A DNA stretch of 64,000 bases from Thalassia testudinum. Its lineage: Eukaryota > Streptophyta > Magnoliopsida > Alismatales > Hydrocharitaceae. Position 1 is the stretch's first letter. Every line of letters starts with the position of its first letter. The DNA lies in NCBI GenBank assembly GCA_037157565.1, contig JAZHRO010000013.1:33918501-33982500 (forward strand), given 5' to 3'. Positions 1-10,800 of this stretch are shown one piece after another. The notes beneath the pieces were generated by a model that saw only the letters and a program-made list of their open reading frames with translations, was not told the DNA's origin and made no database searches. The position numbers and the translations under genes are program-made.

Positions 1-2463
1 GTGTCTTCTTCTTCTTTGCTGCCGAGGTTTCTTCCTTCTCTATTTTCTTTTCTTTCCCTGGCCTTTCCTCTGCTCTTCTCTTCTGCTTCATTCCTTCCTT
101 TCTTTCTGACGTCTGATTCAAAAATCAGACGCCTTAACTGCTCGGTTGCTACAGTGCTGCTCTTCCTCTTTTCTTCAGCTTCTTTCCTTCCTTCCTTCTC
201 CTTTCTTCTTCTCTGCGGCTAAGTCTCAGCCGCTGCTCTTCTTCTTCTTCTTTCTTTCTTCCTTCTTTCTTCTCTTGAGTAGCTTCTTGCTTCTTCCCTC
301 ACCTGTTCCTGCACACACACACAAGCTCAGCGCAAAACCTACCCTACCCTCTCCCCGCGTCTCTCTCTCTCTGAATGTCTCTTGGATACGCTCTCCTAGA
401 GCCGGGTTATCGGGTCGGGTCGCGTGCCCGGGTCTAGGCGCACCGGCGTGGGTGGTGCGCGAGGAGTGCATAGGAGGGTGTCGGGTCGGGTCACGCCAGA
501 TCCGTGTGATGAGCTCACGGACGAGGGCGGTGCTTAGGTGAGGGACCTCACCCCAAGTGCTTTGGGAGGCGAACAACCTATAGCACCTTTTCAATTTAAG
601 TGTGGACGTGCGGCTACACACTTCCAAGGTGGGACTAAAGTCCCACCTCTGCTCCGCGCGCCCGCAGTCGAGAAGCTGCTGGCAATTGGGCAGCAGCGAA
701 GGCTTCGCGCCCCCAATTGAAGGTCTGGGCACACTCGCAGAAGTACCCCGCACTGCCTGGAGCCTTCACCTGGCACTGAAGGGACCTGGAGCTGGTCGCC
801 AAGTAACTTTTGCTGCCCGTCAATGGCGTTGAGGGGGCCGAGATCTGAAAGCACGAAGATGGCCTCACGGCCACATCAGACAATGCAGGGAGCTTCGTCG
901 GAGGACGACGACGGTGGTGCGGGGGTCGTCGTGGCGGGAAAGTGGCTGTGGCCTTGTGCCTAGGGCACACGGTAGAGATGCAGGTGGGTGTGTTTGAGGG
1001 GTGGTTTGAAGGTGAAGGGCGGTGAATGGAGTATGGGAAATGCTTGAGTGGAGTGTGGGGAGCTTCTGGGCTTGTCGGCAAGGGGTGAAAGGGCCTATCG
1101 AGGTGGAGCGATCTCGCTGGAGATGGTGGCCGGAGGTGGAGCAGATGGAGGTGGTCGTGGCAGTCGAGGGGTCTAAAATGCCAATTTAAGAGAGGAAAAG
1201 TGAGATGAGAGTAAGGGAAAGGTTCCTACCTACTTAGTCGACGAAGAGGGAGAGGAAGACGCCCGGCTCATGCCTGCCGGAGCTGGGGACGAAGGTGCCC
1301 AGAAGAGGAGTAACGACGACGAGGAGATCTGGAGATGCCAGCTGGTGCGGCCTGGCGTGGGAAGACAAGTTAGAGTGAGCTCTGCTGCAGGTATGGCAGC
1401 AGAGCGACGAGGAGGAGGAGGAAAGATCGCCGGAAGCTTGGACTGTCTGACCGGAGAGAGAGGAGATGAAGGAGGGGGTTTTCTTCGGCCAAAGCTAGCT
1501 TGAAGGAGACGGCTGCCCCCGCCGCTCCTTATAAAGGTGTTGGCGAGGAGAGGGTTTCGAGGGAGTGAAGTGGGGTGCTCGCTGGAGATGGTCGAAGATG
1601 GAGACCCATGCTTGTCGTGCGTTCGCACGAGAGGCATGGGCAACCGCAGGTCACAGGGGAGGGTCTCTGCGATAGAGGACGACGCAGGGAACCCCCCGTT
1701 CGTTCCTGAGAGCGGTTGCTTTACACTGCGCGGCGCCATCCTCCGCGCAAGGTCGCGGGAGGTATGGTGCCTACGTAGGGTGGCAGGGAGGACCATTCTG
1801 TAAAGAACGAAGGGGAAGATAGGGGGCTGGATGTAAGGTTTTGAAAAGATAAGGGTTAAAAAGTAATTCAAGAGGATTAATTTGTAAAGTCGGTCAAGAT
1901 GGTATTCTCTTAGGCTAAAATTTTTGTAACAACCTAATTTGAATCTAAGGAATTCAATGGTATAGTTTGATTTTAGGTTTGACCACATTTGACCGGTCAA
2001 TTTGTGCAAAAACCCAAATTAGGTTAAAATTTAGGCATGGTTCTCAATTTAGGTCAAGATGGGTTCTAAAGGCCAAACTGAAGGCTCTAAACCCTAAGGA
2101 ATATTTTTCCATAAAATTTAGAGGGTTTAGTTGATTTTTATCTTTCCTAGAACCTCGTAAATTAAAGTAGATTTATTTTTAGGGTTACAGAATGTTATTT
2201 AATTCTTAGAAGTTGCTATAACCCTTTTCAGATCAGAACATCACACTTCCTTCCTTATTAAGCTTATTTGACCTGTATTTAGACCCTTAGATACCCTGTT
2301 TGTGTATTGCATTGGTAAAATTACAGTTTTACCCCTCATGACTTGTTTTATTCTTCAATTCAGAATTCTCTGAGTTAGGCTTTTCTTTAGGTTTTGTAGG
2401 AGCTTTTTCATGCTTATTTAGATCAAATTGTGCTGTTTAGGGTTCATGATGAGGCTCTCATCA
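1..2463 (-). mobile_element. Large Ty3/Gypsy-type LTR, 5' part, cut by window start
   Basis: Read on the minus strand, this block is an inverted, diverged copy of the solo LTR at 45426-48153. Shared landmarks in matching order are the TGATGAGAGCCTCATCATGA terminus (ending at 2463), a 'gtaaaattacagttttacccc' type stretch near 2320, a tract about not-strictly-conserved 'ggtcaagatg' phrases near 1890-2060, a GC-rich promoter region with a TATA-like box near 1529, a 'gtgggac' segment near 630, and a polypurine/polypyrimidine R-U5 tract at 1-300 with the GACGTCTGATT hairpin at 108-131. Long overlapping ORFs here (226-1081, 1230-2009) have low-complexity products and no family motif, so I do not call genes. 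The 3' end of the LTR lies outside the window, so whether it is solo or part of a full element is unknown. Confidence 0.75.
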
Positions 2464-2882
2464 TAGCTTCTTGTACTTTTATATTCTGTACTCTTTCATT
2501 CTGCATATTATATTCCTGTACTCGTTTACTTTCCTACTGTTGTGGTGGTGTGTACTGTAGTAGTTTTACTTATTTACTGCTGTACTTTTGTTACTGTTAG
2601 TTGCTTAGCATGGTGAATGTGGTTTATTTTACTGCTTTTTGGTTACTTTCTTATTGGACGACTGGGTCGTGGGATCAGTCGAGTCGGTTCGGTCTCGTGT
2701 CCTGTAGGGATTCGGGAACCAGGTCATAACATGGTCCCTAGTAGTGATCAAAGATAGTGGAATTGCTAGGTTTGGGGAGGGAGGGGGCACTCGTGCAAGG
2801 AGAAGGAAATTTATTATTTCGGTGCACCCTTCTATTTTTAATGTTCCTTTGAGAAATTAACTAAATCGGACTAAAAAGCAAG
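2464..2882. other. Spacer between LTR and TRIM, no gene seen
   Basis: T-rich sequence (2464-2640) followed by a mixed stretch. No coding potential, RNA gene or clear transposon terminus was seen. It is the flank of the LTR ending at 2463 and of the TRIM starting at 2888. Confidence 0.5.
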
Positions 2883-2887
2883 GCTTT

Positions 2888-3453
2888 TATAACAAGTTGA
2901 GCCTAAATCCGAGGCTAATCGAGAAAAATTGGTCTTAACAACTTATTAGGTGTGGGCCCCATAAACTCAAGTAACCACCCAAAATACTTAAACCTTAGTT
3001 GACAAGTATTAATTCTCAATTCTTATATCCTACCATTTACTTTTGTAAGTTTAGACTATTTTTAAGGGTGTTACAACATCCACCACTTGAAATCTTACAA
3101 CCTTCATAAGGGTTCAATGAATCAATCAATCAATCAATGTGTGCTCCTAGTAGTAGTGGCCGCTTCACCTCATGGTGCACTCTTTAGCTATCCCAAGGGT
3201 AGCCCTTTACTCCTACTAAAGAGTGTTTGGCTCTGATACAATTTGTAATGAACCGAGCCTAGAATCGAGCCAAGACCCCAGTCTAATCAAGAAAAATTGG
3301 CCTTGATAACTTGTTGGGTACAGGCGCAATGGATCTAAGCAACCACCTAAAATGTTTAAGTCCAAGTTGTCAAATGGTAATTTTCAATTCTTATATTCCA
3401 TTACTCACTTTAATGAGTTTATGATTTGAGACTATTTTTTTGTGGGTGTTATA
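2888..3453 (-). mobile_element. TRIM (terminal-repeat retrotransposon in miniature), complete
   Basis: Two direct terminal repeats, 2888-3075 (about 188 bp) and 3244-3453 (about 210 bp), flank a non-coding core of only about 168 bp. The element is bounded by a perfect 5-bp target duplication GCTTT (2883-2887 and 3454-3458). The repeats are mutated TG..CA type: the left one ends GGGTGTTACA and the right one starts TGTAATGAACC. Just inside the right repeat the minus strand reads TGTATCAGAGCC, close to the Met-tRNA primer site TGGTATCAGAGC, so the element is oriented minus. The core contains a (CAAT)n run at 3120-3136. It has no coding capacity and would depend on another element for mobility. 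Same family as 34070-34620. Confidence 0.85.
3228..3243 (-). promoter_or_regulatory. TRIM primer binding site (Met-tRNA type)
   Basis: On the minus strand, TGTATCAGAGCC lies about 2-3 bases inside the LTR. This resembles the initiator Met-tRNA primer site used by many plant Copia and TRIM elements, with one substitution in the TGGTATC core. Confidence 0.6.
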
Positions 3454-3458
3454 GCTTT

Positions 3459-6400
3459 CTTTTTTTTTTTTTTCCTTCAAGAACCACATTTCTAAAATGT
3501 CACACCTTTAAGCCTAGAGAGAATCCAAAACATCGTAAAGTTTGGGAGATAGACACACATGGAAGGCCAAGCTTCTTTCATTCTACCATTCCTTCAAGGT
3601 TACCTCCTTCCTTAGACTAGGAGCGAGAGTGATTGCATTTCTATTGATATGACACCTTGGATAAAGAGATCTTATGAGAAGCAAATAGGATGGAGAGGAG
3701 GTAGGTCTTGAGAGAGAGCGAGGCGAAGACCCTTTGAACTTTTTTTCCCAATGCAAAAGTTAGGGATTGGCTCAAACCAGGAAGAAAGCATCTCAGGTGC
3801 TTATGAAGTCTGGAAGTACAAGAAGCTTGAAAGTGAATTGTTGTGAAGATCAAGCCAATTCCACCCTTGGGTGGTGTTTGGTTAGTGGAATTAAGACAAA
3901 GAAATAAATAGAGGACTTGGGGAAAGGAGAATAAATAAGGGAATTATGACATGTTGGTGTTTAGGTCCTTTTAAGTGGCATTTAGAATTAATGGAATTAG
4001 GAAAGTGGAATAAACATAGGAATTAGGTGAATTAAGAGATTTGGGTGTATTAAGGGAAGAATAGGAAATCATTGTAGTTAGCATTTACTTAGAAGATGTG
4101 GTTAAGGGTGCTAAGCGAATTGAACTTACTTGAACATAAATATGTTTGAATTCAAGTTTGATAAGATGTTTGATATTTTGTGTTCGATTTAAGTTTGCTA
4201 AGTGTTCAATTACGTAAGTTCGAGTTTAATCCAATAACGAAATCAAATGTTTAGGTTTGATATGTTATTTATTTGTTTAGATTGTTCTAACCAACCTGTT
4301 TAGTAAAATTCGATAATATTTTCAAAAATGATGTCCGATACCAAATCGTTTGGTAACAGTTTGTTTAAAAATACTATGGAAGTTAAATTCTAAGGTAATG
4401 GCAAAAAAAAAAAGTTAAGACCCAAAATTAGGATCTTGGAAAATTAAGATCCATTGAAAAATAAATATATAAAATGAAATACCTGAAAAAAGGTCACAAA
4501 AAACATATAAAATACAAGTCAAATTAAAATACCATGATAATTTTCTTGAAACAAGCTTCAAATTGTTTGTGCAAAATGCCACGTGATGTTGATCTTTTAT
4601 CTATTGTAGATATAATCAGTGGAACAAATTGATAAACATAGAAGAAAAATGATATTGTTTAATGAAAATAAAAAATATAAGAAGCTACGTTTTTTTCTTT
4701 CTTAAAAAATTATGTGTCATTGGGGAAATGGAAAGAACTAAGAAAATCAAATGCAAATACATAAACGGGGAGGGTGGGCGAAGCAAAAGGAGAAGGCGAG
4801 GAAGGTCGGGTGGATGGGGACTGGGAGGGGGAGGAGGATGGGTGCTTGTGCAGGTTTGATGGTGGTGGCTGGGAATGCTGTGTGGAGGAGAGGAGTAAGG
4901 ATAGGTGGTGGTGGTCAATTAAGGGGGATGTAGAGGAGGGAGAGGGCAGACAAAGGAGCTGACCTTGAGGACAACAAGGAGGGAGCTGTTGATGAAGACG
5001 GGGTTGATAACGAGGAAGATGGCGACGATGGCAAATGGGGTAGCTGAGGAGGGGTTTGTTGAGAACGAGGGGAGTGGACTAAGGTAAGGGGAGTGGTGGG
5101 TTACCGATGGCTCTTGAGTTTTTTAATGGATTTACATATGGGTCTTTATATATACATCCATTTATATATATTTATGCATGTATGAATATATATTTATTTT
5201 TGAACTTGAGCATTTCTCAAATGATCTTACATTATATTCATATTCAGTTTACTAAGTTAATGTTCAATTCATTTATTATTATTTTTTTAAGTAAATATTT
5301 TTTGAATATTTTATGAAAAGGATTTGGGTTAGATTAGAATTGTCCAGTTTGATTAGTAACCTTATAGTTAGGTGGTATAAAGGGAGGGGTTAGTAGAAAG
5401 TGAACTAAAGAGGTGATTGGAAGGTTTTGGTGTTTAGTCAAGTAGTTTGACAGGAAAAAGGAGAAGATGGAATATTGTTGAAACACCAAGGGTAAAGAAT
5501 TAAGAAATTTTGGCAACCTAATTTCACTCTATTATTATATGTTTAAGAAGGGAATTTAATCCTAAAATATCCAGTAGTAGTTTCTTTTGGATATAATATG
5601 AGGATCATCTCCTTTCTTGAATATATAATTCCCTTTCTATAGAAGATTTACGATTGTAATTAAGGTTCATAATCATTTACTTCGCAAGGAGTATAATCGA
5701 CTCGCGGGTTGCTAATCTTATGGATTGCCACTGTGACTCCCGTGCTGTCAATTTGATTCTTGTGTTTGCCACCTCAATTCCTACGCCTTTGGCACCTTTT
5801 CTTGCTCAATGTTGTTGGTCTTGGTGCAGTGGTGGGTTAAGTGGTTTTAATCCTTCGGGTGGGCTCCTACCATTCGAATATTATGCGGACGGGCCCACTC
5901 TGGGTGCTTTTAGCGGATGGACAAACCGGCTGTTTTCTTACTGTTTGCTCTGGATGGAGGCGGAATTGACGACTATATTTTGCTAAATAAACAACCCTGT
6001 GAGAAGGAATTAATTTATTACAAAATTAAAGGCTTAATTTTGAAATTGTCGTTTCCAAAATTAAGTTAACAAAAGACGAAATAAACGTCCTTTCACCCCT
6101 GAATGGAAACCAGCGTAAGATGGAGTTAATTAATTCCGAAGTTGAGAGGTCAAAATCGGACTAAGGTAATTTCGGACTCTAGCAATCCAAACAAAGAAAT
6201 TAGAGAGTTATTCTCAAAAACGAACGGGAGAAATCCATCCAAATAAAAAAATTCTCGAGGAATGCGAGGACAGAAACAACCCCCAACAAAAGTGTTACGT
6301 GGGTCCCTCGGCACCATTTCTACCATGCGCTCCTCGTCTGCATCGACCGATGTTTGGACCCTTCTGGACAGGTCCAACAAATGGAGTTTGGTGAGGACTA

Positions 6401-6480
6401 TTTTAACGATTTCAGTCAACAGACCCCCGCGAAAGTAATTATTTACAAGGCGCCACCGGAGATTTGAGAAATTTACCAAA
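3459..6480. other. Intergenic region upstream of VAP27, no gene seen
   Basis: AT-rich, with short uninformative ORFs. At 3868 the phrase GGGTGGTGTTTGGTTAG looks like one end of a Tourist/PIF-type MITE, but I found no partner end. A G/A-rich block at 4760-5100 gives overlapping low-complexity ORFs on both strands and is not called. 5107-5310 is TA-rich. 5640-5990 has higher complexity but matches no family I recognise. Confidence 0.4.
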
Positions 6481-6779
6481 CGTGGAGTGAACGCGACACG
6501 CAGGTCCTCGACCCATCGGGAATTAGAAAGCGGGGAGAGAGAGCGAGAGAGAGTGAGAGAGAGAGGAACACAGAGGCAGAGGAGGGAGAGAGACAGACAG
6601 AAGAGAATTCCACGAATAGCTCTCGCATCCCCCCCGTCATCTTCGGTGGATCGCAGCACTCCACACCTCCTCTACCCCCTCTCGGGAACCATCACCACCA
6701 CCTCCGCGAGATCTAAGTGCCGCACACACCCGCCCTTACCAACTCGATTTCAGCTCCTCGATCGCGCTCGGGGGACGAG
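6481..6779 (+). promoter_or_regulatory. VAP27 core promoter / 5' UTR region with GA tract
   Basis: The 300 bases before the VAP27 start change from AT-rich to GC-rich. They contain a purine GA/GAGA tract at about 6533-6600 on the coding strand, followed by a C-rich, CpG-containing leader. No convincing TATA box was seen at a useful distance, so the promoter may be TATA-less; the transcription start was not located. GAGA tracts in 5' leaders are common in plant housekeeping genes. The boundaries are inferred from composition only. Confidence 0.4.
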
Positions 6780-7897
6780 ATGATCAGCGGGGAGTTCCTC
6801 GGCATCGAGCCCTTAGAGCTCCGGTTTCCATGTAACCGATCCATCTCCTCTTGCCCTCTCCACGTTCATCTTAGCGGATTCGATTTGGTCACATGTGTGT
6901 GGTCGTTGCAGTCGAGATGAGGAAGCAGATATCGTGCTCGCTTCATCTCTCCAACAACACCGACGAGCACGTCGCCTTCAAGGTACCGCGTCACCGGCCT
7001 TCCCTCGTTCGTTGTTGTCTCCTCGCGGTCGTTCCTTGTTGCTGTCCGTACCCCTGTGATTGGGAAAGGACGCAGCTTGAGGAGTCTCTAAGAAACCCTA
7101 GAATTCGTCAAAATTAAGGAAACAGATGGACTTCTTTTTGTGTTTTTTCTTTTTCCTTTTTTTCTGGGTCCCCGTGTGTCTGGTGGTTAGGTCAAGACGA
7201 CGAACCCGAAGAAGTACTGCGTGCGGCCGAACACGGGGATCGTCATGCCCCGATCCACTTGCGATGTCGTTGGTAGGACCGCCCCGAGAATTCCGTTAGC
7301 TATTCGGTTTCGATTTTGTATGATGCAATTCGGTTTGGGATTTTCTCCGGTGATCTCACGTTGTTTCGGTGTGTGCAGTTACTATGCAGGCGCAGAAGGA
7401 GGCGCCCGCGGATCTGCAATGCAAGGACAAGTTTCTCGTGCAGAGCACCGTGGCGAAGGACGGCGCTTCCTCGAGCATCACGCCCGAGATGGTGATCCAT
7501 TTTGCCCCCTCTCCGCATCTGCGCCCATTCGATGTTGTTGTTGTTGTTGTCTTGATGGGGTGGAATTGGTTGGGATGGATGCTTTTCTGGTCAGTTCACG
7601 AAGGAGTCGGGGAACACCGTGGAGGAATGCAAGTTGAGAGTGGTGTACGTGTCGCCACCGCAACCTCCTTCACCGGTTCCGGAGGGATCGGAGGAGGGGT
7701 CATCGCCAAGGGCATCTTTGTCGGACAATGTGGGCTTGGCTTCCGCTGATCTGGTGAATGTATGTTAGTACGATCCCTTTGAGATGAAAGTAAGGAGTTC
7801 GAGTGTTATCTGATGATCTGGATGGTTGCAGGCTGCAAGGGCAATCACCGACTCTCAGGAAAAGCCTTTGATTGGCTCTCAGGAAAAGCCCCCTGAG
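6780..7897 (+). CDS. VAP27: VAP27 exons 1-6 cluster (MSP domain and linker)
   Basis: Exons 1-6 encode residues 1-183 in 1.1 kb, with short introns of 80, 208, 106, 103 and 72 bp. Exon 1 (17 codons + 1 nt) ends ..RFP and a split Phe codon joins exon 2 (..FEMRKQISCSL). Exon 3 carries the MSP signature. Exon 4 carries TMQAQKEAPADLQCKDKF. Exon 5 starts FTKESGNTVEECKLRVVYV and holds the Pro-rich linker. Exon 6 (22 codons) has a short internal duplication, SQEKPLIG/SQEKPPE. The exon 6 donor GTTAGATT is weaker than the others and opens the 10.3-kb intron 6. Confidence 0.93.
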
Positions 7898-10800
7898 GTT
7901 AGATTTGCACTTTTTATTATTGGATATGTATCCTATATTAGTTTTTCCTGAGATAAAACAGAATTTTTCTTTGTTTTTCCATTTTGTGCCAACTCATGCT
8001 TTGCAGCCCCAGAAATGTAGTCTTTCTTCTGAAAAGATTGTTATTTGAAATGAGGCAATGCTTAGATGTTGTAACATGCAAATGGATCGTGTATTCATCT
8101 CTAACCGTTCCCAATCATTGCTCTTGCAGATCAGATTGTCAATATCAGATTAGAAAAGAAACTACACATCATATTTTTCCTTAATAGCATATGTCAGAAG
8201 ATTGTTTGAAAGTTAATCCTGCGGCCAATGCTTGTTGATCTGACCCAAGTGAAGCAAACCTGAGGTGCTATAAAGAAAATTTATCATACCAACTTAATGG
8301 AATCCAGTAATAAGCAACTCTAGTCTTTCAATGCCATCCACAGCAAGTTGAGAAAATATTCATCCTCTTTTTGCTTAAAGTTAAAATATGGAGTGAGAAA
8401 ATTATGATTAAGAGATCAAGAAATAAATTCAGGCATGCTTTAGCAAAAGAAACACTATGGTCAAATTATCTCCAATTTGAAAAACTTATCTAAAGTTTCA
8501 CATTTCAATCTGTATCCATGTTATATCTGCATCCAATCTACCATGCCCATTAAAACCAATAACATCTCACACCATGATTTGTACTCTATCTTGCTCAACC
8601 GTGGATGACTTGCAAGCTCATAGTAATCAGTGGTCCAATAATTTCATGGAGGGATGCACACATGTAATTTTTTGGAGCTGTCATATCACTTTTGCTCATT
8701 GATGATCTTGAGCCACTGCAACATATCACTTTTGTTCATTGATGATATCGAGCCACCACAACATATCCTATGCGTGATGCTAAAGGCGGTCTGTATTATA
8801 AATGCATCTCATACACACTCCTCAACGAGGGTTCTTCATCTTCGTCCTCTTATCTCCACCATGGAATTGTGTTGCCTCTTTAATAGAGGTCAATCTACTT
8901 TTATCTCATAACTTTATGAGAAGACTTGTAACTCATTTGAAGCCATTGTGGTGCTGGACCTGGTAAAGGACTGATCATTCTACGGTGGGGAAAACTCATA
9001 AAAGTCTTGTGATCTTTGGTTTTTTCTATATTACTGTATCTCTCTTCTTATTGTGAAGGCTGCTGCAACATGGAGTGTGGAGGCCTCCTTGGTGTGAACA
9101 GTCCACACAGGGACTGTTGGCCATGGAAAACAGTGAGAGGGAGAGAGAGGCAGTCGGCAGTGGAGAGAGAGAGAGAGAGAGGAGTTGGAAGAGATTTGAG
9201 GGAAGAATTATTGCATTCAACTCAAAAAACCAATTACAAGAAGACTTTCTTTTATAGAGAGAACATATCTTCTAAAACAAGAAACAAACCCAATCAAATC
9301 ACATCTCCTAAAATTAGAAAGAAGCAAATCCTCTAAACTACTTTTTAAAAAACCAAACATACCATATTAAAAGGCACCAAACTTGGACCAAACGGCATAC
9401 CAAAATTCCCCTAGGGTCGGCACCCCTTGGGTGCTACCTAGGATTGACACGTGGCTTGACAAATCGGCCATGTGGCCTTTATTGTTCACACTTATCTTCC
9501 TTGAGTTTGCTAATTTCGACAGCCAATCCCCGGATTTGCCTCCCACCTGATTTCAGATTCCCCATTTAGTGCTGTCTATGGGAAGCGCAAAAAAAGTTAT
9601 GCTGCTTCTTGACTCCTGAGCATTGAAGCAACCACAGGTCAACAACCCCAACCTCAAAAGACCCTCTTTAAAGGGGTTTGCAGTCATGGGGGATGAGGCT
9701 AACCTCATGAACTCTGCAAAATCTCTAAGCTTTCTGTACTAAAAGTTTGAGATAGAGATAAGCAATAGAACTTTTTGATTCATGCTCCACAACAATGAAC
9801 GACAACAAAGCAAGCTTTTTCAAAAAAGCAATGTGGTTGCTTTCATCCACATTAGGTGGAAACAAGATGAAGTGAACAGGTCTTATGTTGTTAAGATTTG
9901 CATGCTTCCTATTGTTGCCCATTGCAACTTTGATACATATAACTACTATTGACAGCTTGGCCATTTAAATATGGAGCAGTGACTAGTCCATTAGGCATTT
10001 TCCTCAGAGGTTGGAGCTTTGGTGATGCCCAAGTCAGAAGCTTTGAAGGCATATGCCATATGCTATTTTTCTTTGAGGCCATCAAGCCAAGTTCCATTGA
10101 AGGCATGCTTAGCTTAAAGAGCTGACTGAATCATTCTTGTTGGTTTTTGTTGGTCACCCTCTAATGACATGATCTTCTAGTGATAAATCTCTAGCGTAAG
10201 GACCTATATTGCATTCCTAGTTGGGAATGTCTCTGCTATGGGAAGCCTTTAGGTTCGCATTGAGGTAGTTGGAAAGATCAATCCAACTATGAGAATCACT
10301 AATAGGAGAGATGCCATTGTCACCTTCATATTGATCTCTTTTGTAGAGATCCTGCAGAGGAAGATCCATGGATGGCAGTCACTGAAGTGTGACCTTTGAT
10401 GGTTCAATTGCATCTTCAATATATACATGTCTGGGGTCTCTTCTTCCTCAGTGTCCTCGAGCAATGATGGAAACAACACTGCTATGCCCATGGTCTACGC
10501 TAATATGAATAAGTTTCAAGGCCAAGCAACTCTCCTCTCGCCAAGAAGAGATGTAGACGCATCAGATATCTTAAGGATCTGTAGCAGCACTCTCTGTTGT
10601 CCCTTCAATTGCAGCTATTTTAGCAACTAATCAATGACAACATTGGCCACCTTCAAGATACACCTCAAGCAGCTATTGACATGGACGGAATTTGTGATGA
10701 GAAAAGAAGTAAATTGGGGATGTGGAAATCAATGAATTATTTGAGATGAGAAGTGAAAAAAAATGACAATAGGATAGGATACAAACCCTAAACGAGACTT

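Noticed and set aside
226..2009. Long overlapping minus-strand ORFs (up to 259 aa)
   Set aside because: They lie inside an LTR matched by the copy at 45426-48153, are not conserved in frame there, and are low-complexity.
4662..4962. Overlapping ORFs in a G/A-rich block
   Set aside because: Products are Gly/Arg/Trp-rich or Pro/His-rich mirror images on opposite strands, typical of purine-rich sequence rather than genes.
9560..9590. Plus-strand Gypsy primer-site-like GTGCTGTCTATGGGAA
   Set aside because: Resembles TTTGGCGCCGTCTGTGGGAA only loosely, and the adjacent LTR-like block reads on the opposite strand.
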